The notes under the pieces: generated by a model
What the model saw: the letters and a program-made list of their open reading frames with translations, nothing else
What the model was told of the DNA's origin: nothing
Databases searched by the model: none
From: an uncultured Desulfohalobiaceae bacterium
Lineage (GTDB): Bacteria > Desulfobacterota > Desulfovibrionia > Desulfovibrionales > Desulfonatronovibrionaceae
Assembly: GCA_913055195.1 (NCBI GenBank)
Contig: CAJXJU010000137.1
Span: forward strand, 1-5,033
Direction of reading: 5' to 3'
DNA: 5,033 nucleotides
Translations under genes and position numbers: made by a program
Shown here: in pieces, positions 1-5,033 of the stretch
Position numbering within the stretch: position 1 is the first letter of the stretch
Layout: each line of letters begins with the position of its first letter

Positions 1-23
1 TTCGATATTCGGATTTCGGATTT
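1..23. repeat. Heptanucleotide repeat tract (TTCGGAT type)
   Basis: Three consecutive 7-nt units can be read at 1-7 (TTCGATA), 8-14 (TTCGGAT) and 15-21 (TTCGGAT), followed by a partial unit. The first differs from the other two. The tract may extend upstream of the window. It leads directly into the hairpin at 24-51, whose arms also contain TTCGG/CCGAA. No gene overlaps it. It is probably a non-coding short-sequence repeat of the same general class as those at 59-72, 107-127 and 1264-1298. Confidence 0.6.
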
Positions 24-51
24 CTCAACTTTCGGAACTCCGAAAGTTGAG
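24..51. repeat. Perfect 12-bp hairpin with 4-nt loop
   Basis: CTCAACTTTCGG at 24-35 is the exact reverse complement of CCGAAAGTTGAG at 40-51, with AACT (36-39) as loop. A perfect 12-bp stem this tight should fold in RNA and could cruciform in DNA. It is not followed by a T tract (next bases are TTATAAAG), so it is not a textbook Rho-independent terminator. It could be an RNA stabiliser or processing site between the gene upstream of the window (flgH expected) and flgI, or simply part of a repeat element. Confidence 0.75.
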
Positions 52-56
52 TTATA

Positions 57-122
57 AAGTATGAAGGAGGAAATTTATTTTTAACCTTGCGTGACACCAT
101 CCATTTTTCATCCTTCATACTT
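57..122. repeat. Inverted repeat with 12-nt arms, 42-nt spacer
   Basis: AAGTATGAAGGA at 57-68 is exactly complementary to TCCTTCATACTT at 111-122. The arms belong to heptad-phased tracts of opposite orientation: GTATGAA, GGAGGAA at 59-72, and TTCATCC, TTCATAC, TTCATCC at 107-127. A run of six Ts follows at 128-133, so a long-loop terminator- or attenuator-like structure ahead of flgI is conceivable, but the 42-nt loop and the 5-nt gap before the Ts make this weak. The AAGGAGG at 64-70 resembles a ribosome binding site but has no well-placed start codon after it. Confidence 0.6.
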
Positions 123-127
123 CATCC
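107..127 (-). repeat. Three-unit heptanucleotide repeat (GGATGAA type)
   Basis: On the + strand the units are TTCATCC (107-113), TTCATAC (114-120) and TTCATCC (121-127). Read on the - strand they are GGATGAA, GTATGAA and GGATGAA, which matches the purine-rich, AA-ending style of the tract at 1264-1298. It lies 27 nt upstream of the preferred flgI start and forms one arm of the inverted repeat 57-122. Confidence 0.65.
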
Positions 128-141
128 TTTTTTAATCAAGA

Positions 142-149
142 GAGGTGAT
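142..149 (+). promoter_or_regulatory. Shine-Dalgarno sequence that decides the flgI start
   Basis: GAGGTGAT at 142-149 is an 8-nt match to the usual sequence complementary to the 16S rRNA 3' end. It overlaps the in-frame GTG at 145 and ATG at 148, so it cannot serve either at normal spacing. The GAGG core lies 8 nt before the in-frame GTG at 154, which is ideal. This favours GTG-154 as the flgI start. Confidence 0.65.
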
Positions 150-153
150 GAAG

Positions 154-1263
154 GTGCGCAAAAGGTTGCTCATAGGATTTATATTTTTGTTCTGTGTGGT
201 GAATATGTTTGCTACCGCTAATCTGGCACGGGCTGTTAGATTGAAAGACATTGCCACCTTTGGTGGAGTGCGGACCAATCAATTGGTTGGTTATGGCCTT
301 GTTGTTGGTCTTTCAGGCACTGGAGATGGGACCAGCTCGCAATTTACCATTCAGTCTCTGGTTAATATGCTGGAAAATATGGGAGTTAGAGTGGGGGAAA
401 GTTCCATTAAAGTTAAAAATGTAGCGGCTGTAATGGTAACAGCTAAAATGCCAGTTTCAGCAAAGCCAGGTACAAGAATAGATGTGACAGTTTCTTCCAT
501 TGGTGATGCCAAAAGTTTGCTGGGTGGGATTTTATTGCAAACTCCCCTTAAAGGTATTGATGGCAAAATTTATGCGCTGGCACAGGGACCACTGGTAGTT
601 GGTGGCTTTTCCGCGGGTGGTGCTGCTGCTACAGCAACAAAAAATATTACCACAGTTGCACGTATCCCTGGTGGGGCCATTGTGGAGCGGGGGGTGCCTT
701 TTAAATTTAATAATCAGGATGTGGTGACCATAAATCTGGATGGTCGGGATTTTTCAACCACCACTCAGGTAGTGGTTAAAATCAATAATGCTTTTGGCTT
801 TGATATAGCAAAAGCAGAAGATGTTTCCACTATTAAGGTGAAAGTGCCTGTGAGGTTTAAAGGCAATTTAGTGCCTTTTCTGGCCTCACTGGAAAATCTG
901 GATATAAGCCCTGATAGCCCGGCCAAAATAGTGGTGGATGAAAAAACAGGAACAGTGGTGATGGGCGAAAATGTAACTATCTCGCCTGTTGCAATTGCAC
1001 ATGGGAATTTGCATATTGTGGTTCAGGAACAGCCACTGGTCTCTCAACCAGCACCTCTCTCTCAGGGTCAGACACAGACAGTGCCCAGGACCGCGCTGGC
1101 CGCGAAAGAAGAAAAACGTAACCTGATGCTGGTAAAAGGCGCAACTGTTAAGGAACTGGTAGATGGCTTAAATGCCATTGGTGCTACTCCAAGGGATTTG
1201 ATTTCTATTTTAAGGACATTAAAAGCAGCAGGCGCTTTGCATGCCAGGCTGGAGGTTATTTAA
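154..1263 (+). CDS. flgI: Flagellar P-ring protein FlgI
   Basis: FlgI forms the P ring around the flagellar rod in the periplasm, at the peptidoglycan layer. Counting from GTG-145 (372 aa), residues 4-30 are a Sec signal peptide: basic n-region, hydrophobic core, and cleavage expected after Ala-Arg-Ala (28-30). The mature protein begins [20 protein letters not shown] and continues through the family blocks [11 protein letters not shown] (51-61), [12 protein letters not shown] (144-155), [14 protein letters not shown] (172-185), GTVVMGENV with AHGNLHIVV (269-293) and C-terminal [25 protein letters not shown] (343-367). Length is normal and the protein looks intact. Starts at 145 (GTG) and 148 (ATG) are possible; 154 is chosen because of its Shine-Dalgarno spacing, giving 369 aa. 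The only cysteine is in the signal peptide, so the mature protein lacks the disulfide known for enterobacterial FlgI. The gene is first of four co-directional flagellar genes. Stop is TAA. Identity is very secure; only the start is uncertain. Confidence 0.97.
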   Translation: MRKRLLIGFIFLFCVVNMFATANLARAVRLKDIATFGGVRTNQLVGYGLVVGLSGTGDGTSSQFTIQSLVNMLENMGVRVGESSIKVKNVAAVMVTAKMPVSAKPGTRIDVTVSSIGDAKSLLGGILLQTPLKGIDGKIYALAQGPLVVGGFSAGGAAATATKNITTVARIPGGAIVERGVPFKFNNQDVVTINLDGRDFSTTTQVVVKINNAFGFDIAKAEDVSTIKVKVPVRFKGNLVPFLASLENLDISPDSPAKIVVDEKTGTVVMGENVTISPVAIAHGNLHIVVQEQPLVSQPAPLSQGQTQTVPRTALAAKEEKRNLMLVKGATVKELVDGLNAIGATPRDLISILRTLKAAGALHARLEVI

Positions 1264-1298
1264 GGGGTAAGGGATAAGGATTAAGGGGTAAGGGGTAA
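1264..1298 (+). repeat. Five-unit heptanucleotide tandem repeat (GGGGTAA)
   Basis: Beginning at the base after the flgI stop are five 7-nt units: GGGGTAA (1264), GGGATAA (1271), GGATTAA (1278), GGGGTAA (1285) and GGGGTAA (1292). Degenerate units GAATGAA (1302) and GGGGAAG (1309) follow after three extra As. Because 7 is not a multiple of 3, the TAA triplets fall in all three forward frames, so the tract blocks any translation running through it. Its regular G runs also give it G-quadruplex potential. It occupies most of the 56-nt flgI-flgJ spacer. Confidence 0.85.
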
Positions 1299-1319
1299 AA
1301 AGAATGAAGGGGAAGACGT

Positions 1320-2369
1320 ATGAGTGAGCAATTATTGCAGGATGCTTTAGAGTCAGCCAGACGGAGCGTTGAAATCGCGCGGCAGCAAAAGCTGGCTGCT
1401 TTAAGGAGAAGGCTCCAGCCTGCTAAAAATCAGGAAAAAGAGCTACGCAAGGCCTGTTCTGATTTTGAAGCGATTTTTATTCAAAAATTATGGCAGCAGA
1501 TGCGGGCTACAGTACCAAAAGAGGGCTATTTACATAGTAAAGAAGAAGATATGTATATGTCGCTCTATGATCAGGCACTGGCGGAAAAGTTGGCCCGGAG
1601 AGGCGGTATAGGGTTGGGAAATTTGTTGTTTTCACAATTACAAAAGCGTCTGGTAAAGGCCAGCGCGGAAGTTGATCCTGCTTCAGTGTCCATAAAATTT
1701 TCGCAAAAACGCAGAAAAGAGGAAATAAAAAATGTTCAAAAACAGAATCAGGAGCTGGAGAAATTGCTGGCAAATGAAAAGGATCCTTTGAAGAAGGTAG
1801 AGCTTCTGGCCCGACAGATAGAAGCCAGTGCTGGCCCGGGTAAAGGTGGTGTGCCAGCAGAATTGTTCCATCCACTTGAGTTACAGAAAAAATCAGTGCC
1901 AGTTGTATCTCCTGAAAATCAACATACCACCGACAACATTAATACCACTGTTTCTTTTCATTGTCCTGTACAGGGAAAAATAAGCTCAGGATTTGGTTGG
2001 CGTATAGATCCATTTACAGGCAAGAGGGCATGGCATGCTGGCATTGATCTGGCTGTGCCAGAGGGAACACCTGTTGAAGCATGCTGGCCAGGAAAGGTTG
2101 TTTTTGCCGGAGAAAAAGGTGGTTATGGCAAAGTTGTTATTCTTGAGCATAAAAATGGTTATCACACAGTTTATGGTCATAATGCAAAGATTTTAGTGCA
2201 AGAAGGCGAGTTTGTCAGCGCGGGACAACGCATAGCATTGTCAGGAAATACAGGCCGTTCCACAGGGCCGCATTTGCATTTTGAGGTGAGAAAGGGAGAT
2301 GTGGCCCTAAATCCAATGGCCTGGATGACCGATTCAGGAAATAGCAGGACAGGTGTGCAAAGAGGATAG
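1320..2369 (+). CDS. flgJ: FlgJ-type rod-binding protein fused to M23 peptidase
   Basis: This 349-aa two-domain protein is predicted to assist rod assembly and open peptidoglycan for rod passage. Residues 44-107 match the FlgJ rod-binding domain: KACSDFEAIFIQKLWQQMR, then MYMSLYDQALAEKLARRGGIGLGNLLFSQL. Residues 126-170 are charged and probably helical; 171-212 are a linker. Residues 213-335 are a peptidase M23 (LytM/lysostaphin-like) domain beginning CPVQGKISSGFGWRIDPFTG. Its catalytic set is complete: zinc ligands His239 and Asp243 (HAGID) and His320, with His287 (YGH) and His318 (HLH) as the other active-site histidines. The domain should cut peptide cross-links, unlike the glycan-cutting muramidase half of Salmonella FlgJ. 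There is no signal peptide, which fits export through the flagellar apparatus as known for FlgJ. AAGGGG (1307-1312) lies 7 nt before the ATG. Similar fusions occur, as I recall, in Desulfovibrio. Cleavage activity and bond specificity are inferred. Confidence 0.93.
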   Translation: MSEQLLQDALESARRSVEIARQQKLAALRRRLQPAKNQEKELRKACSDFEAIFIQKLWQQMRATVPKEGYLHSKEEDMYMSLYDQALAEKLARRGGIGLGNLLFSQLQKRLVKASAEVDPASVSIKFSQKRRKEEIKNVQKQNQELEKLLANEKDPLKKVELLARQIEASAGPGKGGVPAELFHPLELQKKSVPVVSPENQHTTDNINTTVSFHCPVQGKISSGFGWRIDPFTGKRAWHAGIDLAVPEGTPVEACWPGKVVFAGEKGGYGKVVILEHKNGYHTVYGHNAKILVQEGEFVSAGQRIALSGNTGRSTGPHLHFEVRKGDVALNPMAWMTDSGNSRTGVQRG

Positions 2370-2375
2370 AGGAGG
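2368..2375 (+). promoter_or_regulatory. flgN ribosome binding site overlapping the flgJ stop
   Basis: AGAGGAGG at 2368-2375 contains a full GGAGG core 5 nt before the flgN ATG at 2381. It begins inside the flgJ TAG stop (2367-2369). Ribosomes finishing flgJ therefore release on top of this site, which suggests coupled translation of the two genes. Confidence 0.75.
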
Positions 2376-2380
2376 AAATT

Positions 2381-2854
2381 ATGTATGTCAGGATTAAGGA
2401 AATTTTAACACGTCAGAAAATGGGTTTGTTCATGCTGGAGACACTTTTGCAGGAAGAATTTGCCGCTTTGCGCAGCCGTGATACTTCAAAGGTGAGCAGC
2501 CTGGAGTTCTCCATTCAGGAACTCATGCGTCAATTGTTGAATGAAAAAAGGTCACTTAGAAAAATATTGAATGAGGGAGGTTATGCTTCCTTGAAGGAGT
2601 TTGTGTTGCAGACTGAAGGGGAAGAGCAGCAGGAATTGATTGGACTTGTGCGGGCAATAAGGGAATATGAGCAAAATTGTGCTGTGAAAGCTGAACAGAA
2701 CGCAGAGCTGGCAGAGGCTCTGGCTGATCAGGCTGGTAAATTGGTAAGATTTTTGCATGAAAAATTAGTACCTAAGACCAGGGAAATTTATTCACCAAGA
2801 GGAAAATGGAGGCATGTTTCTCCAGGAGCGTCGCTTGTGAGGGGGTGTTTGTAG
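2381..2854 (+). CDS. flgN: FlgN-family export chaperone for FlgK/FlgL
   Basis: The 157-aa product is small, charged, apparently all-helical and lacks a signal peptide or membrane segment. Leucines and acidic residues in the first helix (KEILTRQKMGLFMLETLLQ, residues 6-24), followed by EEFAALRSRD, and a second helix with ELMRQLLNEKRSLRKIL (47-63), are typical of FlgN chaperones. The tail YSPRGKW (137-143) resembles the aromatic-Pro/Gly segment after the last helix in FlgN proteins. FlgN binds the C-terminal helix of FlgK and FlgL in the cytoplasm and takes them to the export gate. The family is poorly conserved in sequence, so placement directly before flgK carries much of the weight. ATG-2381 is supported by its GGAGG. 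The extreme C-terminus (LVRGCL) is encoded by the bases that form the flgK ribosome binding site. Its TAG stop touches the flgK start, and both genes share one reading frame. Confidence 0.85.
   Translation: MYVRIKEILTRQKMGLFMLETLLQEEFAALRSRDTSKVSSLEFSIQELMRQLLNEKRSLRKILNEGGYASLKEFVLQTEGEEQQELIGLVRAIREYEQNCAVKAEQNAELAEALADQAGKLVRFLHEKLVPKTREIYSPRGKWRHVSPGASLVRGCL
2839..2847 (+). promoter_or_regulatory. flgK ribosome binding site inside flgN
   Basis: GAGGGGGTG at 2839-2847 is the only good Shine-Dalgarno match before the flgK GTG at 2855; its G-rich core ends 9 nt before the start. It lies wholly within the last codons of flgN. The non-ATG start and a site inside the upstream gene point to flgK translation depending partly on flgN translation. 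Confidence 0.65.
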
Positions 2855-4966
2855 GTGGGTATTCTCTCGCTTTTAAATATTGGCCGTAGTGGTCTGCTTG
2901 CTTCTCAATATTCCATAGAGACCACGGGTAATAATATCGCCAATGCCAACAATCCTGATTATCATCGTCAGGAAGTAAGACTGGAAGATGCTATAGGTAT
3001 AGACTATGCGCCTGGACAACTTGGCACTGGCGTGAATGCCACAGAAGTTATTCAACATTTTGATTTGTTTATAGAAAAGCAGTACAATTCCATGTCATCT
3101 GCCAGGGAGATGTGGAAGGAGGTCAATACTTATTTAAAGGGTGTAGAAGGCCTCTTTGAAAATGGCGAGGATGGTTTTAGTGAGGTAATGAGTAAATTCT
3201 GGCAGGCATGGCAGGAGTTGTCCATGAGGCCGGAAGATACCAGTGTAAGAACTGCCCTGCTTGGCGATGCCAAAAATCTTACAGGTTTATTTAACTTGAT
3301 TGATGGCGAAATGCAGTCGGAACAGGATAAAATGGATAAGTTGATTGAGACGGATGTTTCTCGTGTCAATGAAATTCTGACAGAAATTGCGGATATAAAT
3401 CGTGAGATTAACATACATGAAGAAAAAGGCAAAAATAACGCTAATGAATTAAGAGATAAACGTACTGCACTGGTGCGAGAATTAGCAGAAAAAATGGATA
3501 TCAATTATATAGATAATGGGGGAGGTAATGTAACGATCACAACTACTGCTGGCCATACTCTGGTTGATGGGGTGAAACATTTTGAGATAAAATTTGAGGG
3601 CCCAAAAGCATTGTCAGCCCTTACACCTGGTTCGTCTTTTACAGATAGTATTTATTTTGAGGGCAGTTCTGATTATGAATTGACTGTGGAAGTCGTCACT
3701 GGAGGTGCAGCCGACGGCACCGCGCAATTTAAAGTTTCGCTTGATGGAGGAGAAACATGGTTGACTGATGATGATGGTAATGTGCAACTGTTTGCTGCCA
3801 ATAATTATGACAACCGGATCAGGATACCAGGAACTGATGTTGCCGTCTGGTTTGGAGCTGTCAATGATTCTCAGACAGCGGCATCATCTAATTTAAGCGC
3901 TGGAGATAGTTTTACCATTGTGCCTAAGAAGGGATTGTACTGGTATAGGAATAGTTCCACTGCAATGAATATTACCCCCCAGTTTTACACCAATGGCCAG
4001 GCCAATGAAAGACGATTGACCGGAGGCAGTATTACGGGATTTTTCAATTTCAGGGACAATTATGGTGGAAAATATCGGGAAAAATTTGATGCTCTGGCTA
4101 AAAGTTTGATCTGGGAAGTAAACAGGATACATTCTGAGGGTGCTGGATTGTCAAAATTGACATCAGTGACCGGTACTTATGAAGTGGATAAGACCAATAC
4201 AGCATTAGGAGATTTTGCAACAGGTCTTGAATTTGGGGATAAACTGGAAGCCGGAAATTTTAATATTTATGTTTATGATAATAATGGAGAACTGATTACC
4301 TCAGGGCCTGTGGATTTTGATAATACATCAACCGGTATTCAAAATTTTGACCCGGACAGCCATAGTCTGGAAGATGTACGTGATGCTATCAATAATACAT
4401 TTGGTCCTTATTTGACAGCAAGTATAGTAAATAATAAGCTGGTAATTCAGAAAAAAGATGATTATCAATTTGCGTTTGGGCAGGATTCGTCAGGCCTTCT
4501 CGCTGGTCTGGGCATTAATACCTTTCTGGATGGCACAGATGCTGAAGATATACAATTGAATTCTTTTGTGAGCAATAACCTGGATTATATTAATGCCGGA
4601 CATGTCAATGGTGATGGAGAAATCAATAGCGGTGATAATCAGATTGCCACAGCAATTGCTGATTTACAATATCAGGACGTAACCATAGAAACTCATTTTG
4701 AAGGCGCAACCACTCAGAGCATTCAGGAATATTATAATTCATTAGCCAGTAAAATTGGCTCTGATACTGCCATGTCAAATTTTAATTATGAATATACAAA
4801 CTCTCTGGCAGATGATTTAGATGAAAGACAGCAGGAAGTTTCAGGTGTAAATATGGATGAAGAGATGAGCAATTTAATAAAGTTTCAACATGCATATGAA
4901 GCTGCTGCCAAACTTATTACAGCAGCTAACAATATGTTTCAGACGCTTTTGAGTATGAAGAATTAG
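2855..4966 (+). CDS. flgK: Flagellar hook-associated protein 1 (FlgK)
   Basis: FlgK is the hook-filament junction protein, exported through the flagellum after the hook is complete. The 703-aa product has the N-terminal axial-protein motif (residues 5-39: SLLNIGRSGLLASQYSIETT, then GNNIANANNPDYHRQ). The usual TPGYSRQ is NPDYHRQ here. Residues 82-215 are the helical FlgK region. A FlgK block GGSITGFFNFRDNYGGKY (390-407) with EVNRIHSEGAGL (421-432) follows. The C-terminal DEEMSNLIKFQHAYEAAAKL (668-687) and ITAANNMFQTLLSM form the D0/D1 return helix bound by FlgN. At 703 aa it is longer than enterobacterial FlgK (about 550); the excess is mainly a beta-rich insert near 246-376 containing the Asp-box SLDGGETW (295-302), plus a region around 433-600. 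No cysteine is present, as is common in axial proteins. GTG-2855 is the start because flgN's in-frame TAG precedes it immediately. It ends in tandem TAG TAG. Confidence 0.96.
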   Translation: MGILSLLNIGRSGLLASQYSIETTGNNIANANNPDYHRQEVRLEDAIGIDYAPGQLGTGVNATEVIQHFDLFIEKQYNSMSSAREMWKEVNTYLKGVEGLFENGEDGFSEVMSKFWQAWQELSMRPEDTSVRTALLGDAKNLTGLFNLIDGEMQSEQDKMDKLIETDVSRVNEILTEIADINREINIHEEKGKNNANELRDKRTALVRELAEKMDINYIDNGGGNVTITTTAGHTLVDGVKHFEIKFEGPKALSALTPGSSFTDSIYFEGSSDYELTVEVVTGGAADGTAQFKVSLDGGETWLTDDDGNVQLFAANNYDNRIRIPGTDVAVWFGAVNDSQTAASSNLSAGDSFTIVPKKGLYWYRNSSTAMNITPQFYTNGQANERRLTGGSITGFFNFRDNYGGKYREKFDALAKSLIWEVNRIHSEGAGLSKLTSVTGTYEVDKTNTALGDFATGLEFGDKLEAGNFNIYVYDNNGELITSGPVDFDNTSTGIQNFDPDSHSLEDVRDAINNTFGPYLTASIVNNKLVIQKKDDYQFAFGQDSSGLLAGLGINTFLDGTDAEDIQLNSFVSNNLDYINAGHVNGDGEINSGDNQIATAIADLQYQDVTIETHFEGATTQSIQEYYNSLASKIGSDTAMSNFNYEYTNSLADDLDERQQEVSGVNMDEEMSNLIKFQHAYEAAAKLITAANNMFQTLLSMKN

Positions 4967-5033
4967 TAGATATGAGTTGCCTGCAAAAAGTCGAAACTCG
5001 CAATTTACAGCTAGCGGGGACAGGCGAACGACT
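4967..5033. other. Start of downstream intergenic region, truncated
   Basis: The 67 nt after flgK hold no gene I can support. A second in-frame TAG (4967-4969) follows the flgK stop directly. GCGGGGACAGGC at 5014-5025 resembles one arm of the GGGGACAGG-type intergenic palindromes, and AGTCG (4989-4993) pairs with CGACT (5029-5033), but the window ends before a structure could be completed. flgL, the usual next gene, does not begin here. An ATG at 4972 opens a 20-codon frame running off the end, with no ribosome binding site and no likeness to FlgL. Confidence 0.4.

Noticed and set aside
61..84. Seven-codon reading frame starting at ATG-61 (MKEEIYF)
   Set aside because: Its AAGGAGG lies after the ATG, so there is no ribosome binding site upstream, and its sequence is explained by the repeat arm.
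47..121. Possible sigma-70 promoter pieces (TTGAGT at 47, TTGCGT at 87, CATACT at 116)
   Set aside because: No pair of elements has acceptable spacing; the TTGCGT-CATACT gap is 23 nt. No sigma-28 type sequence is visible either.
224..239. TGGCACG at 224-230, resembling the -24 element of a sigma-54 promoter
   Set aside because: The -12 element (TTGC at the required spacing) is missing; the bases there read GTTAGA. It also lies inside the FlgI signal-peptide coding region.
1264..1319. CRISPR-like array or telomere-type repeat
   Set aside because: The units are 7 nt with no spacers, and the five-unit tract lies within an operon, so a short tandem repeat explains it.
1507..1875. 122-codon open frame on the - strand inside flgJ-M23
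   Set aside because: It is antisense to a clearly conserved protein, has no recognisable product and looks like a chance frame opposite Lys/Glu-rich coding.
3130..3504. 124-codon open frame on the - strand inside flgK
   Set aside because: It is Ser/Leu/Ile-rich low-information sequence, the expected shadow of the helical FlgK region on the other strand.
2852..4969. TAG being read as an amino acid (pyrrolysine-type recoding)
   Set aside because: TAG ends flgJ, flgN and flgK, each at the expected protein end, and is doubled after flgK, so it behaves as an ordinary stop here.
4972..5033. Open frame from ATG-4972 to the window end (MSCLQKVETRN...)
   Set aside because: There is no Shine-Dalgarno sequence, it overlaps repeat-like DNA, and the residues do not resemble the FlgL N-terminus.

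Overview
This window is a late section of a flagellar rod/hook operon from a Gram-negative bacterium. Four genes, all on the + strand and tightly packed, cover about 97% of it: flgI (P-ring protein), a flgJ-type rod-binding protein fused to an M23 peptidase, a flgN-type export chaperone, and flgK (hook-filament junction protein 1). A P-ring protein implies an outer membrane and periplasm. The FlgJ-M23 fusion in place of FlgJ-muramidase, the order flgI-flgJ/M23-flgN-flgK, and a long (~700 aa) FlgK with an extra domain recall Desulfovibrio-type Desulfobacterota (former Deltaproteobacteria). That placement rests on memory of gene order and protein style, not on a search. Coding DNA is moderately AT-rich.

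Layout: 1-141 is a non-coding leader made largely of 7-nt phased short repeats, a perfect 12-bp hairpin and a second inverted repeat. 154-1263 is flgI. 1264-1319 is a spacer that is almost entirely a heptanucleotide tandem repeat. 1320-2369 is flgJ-M23. After an 11-nt gap, 2381-2854 is flgN. flgK (2855-4966) follows with no gap, its GTG touching the flgN TAG. 4967-5033 is the start of an intergenic region cut by the window edge; the expected flgL is not seen.

How the genes work together: FlgI forms the P ring around the rod. The FlgJ-like protein caps or scaffolds the growing rod, and its peptidase domain probably opens peptidoglycan cross-links so the rod can pass. FlgN is the cytoplasmic chaperone that delivers FlgK (and FlgL) to the flagellar export gate, and FlgK then joins hook to filament. 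Spacing, Shine-Dalgarno sequences overlapping upstream genes, and the shared strand indicate one transcript with translational coupling at flgJ/flgN and flgN/flgK. No promoter could be supported.

I see no wholly new system. The features most worth a second look are the FlgJ-M23 fusion, the 7-nt repeats filling both long spacers, flgN and flgK lying in one frame divided by a single TAG, and an Asp-box plus a dockerin-like loop inside FlgK.
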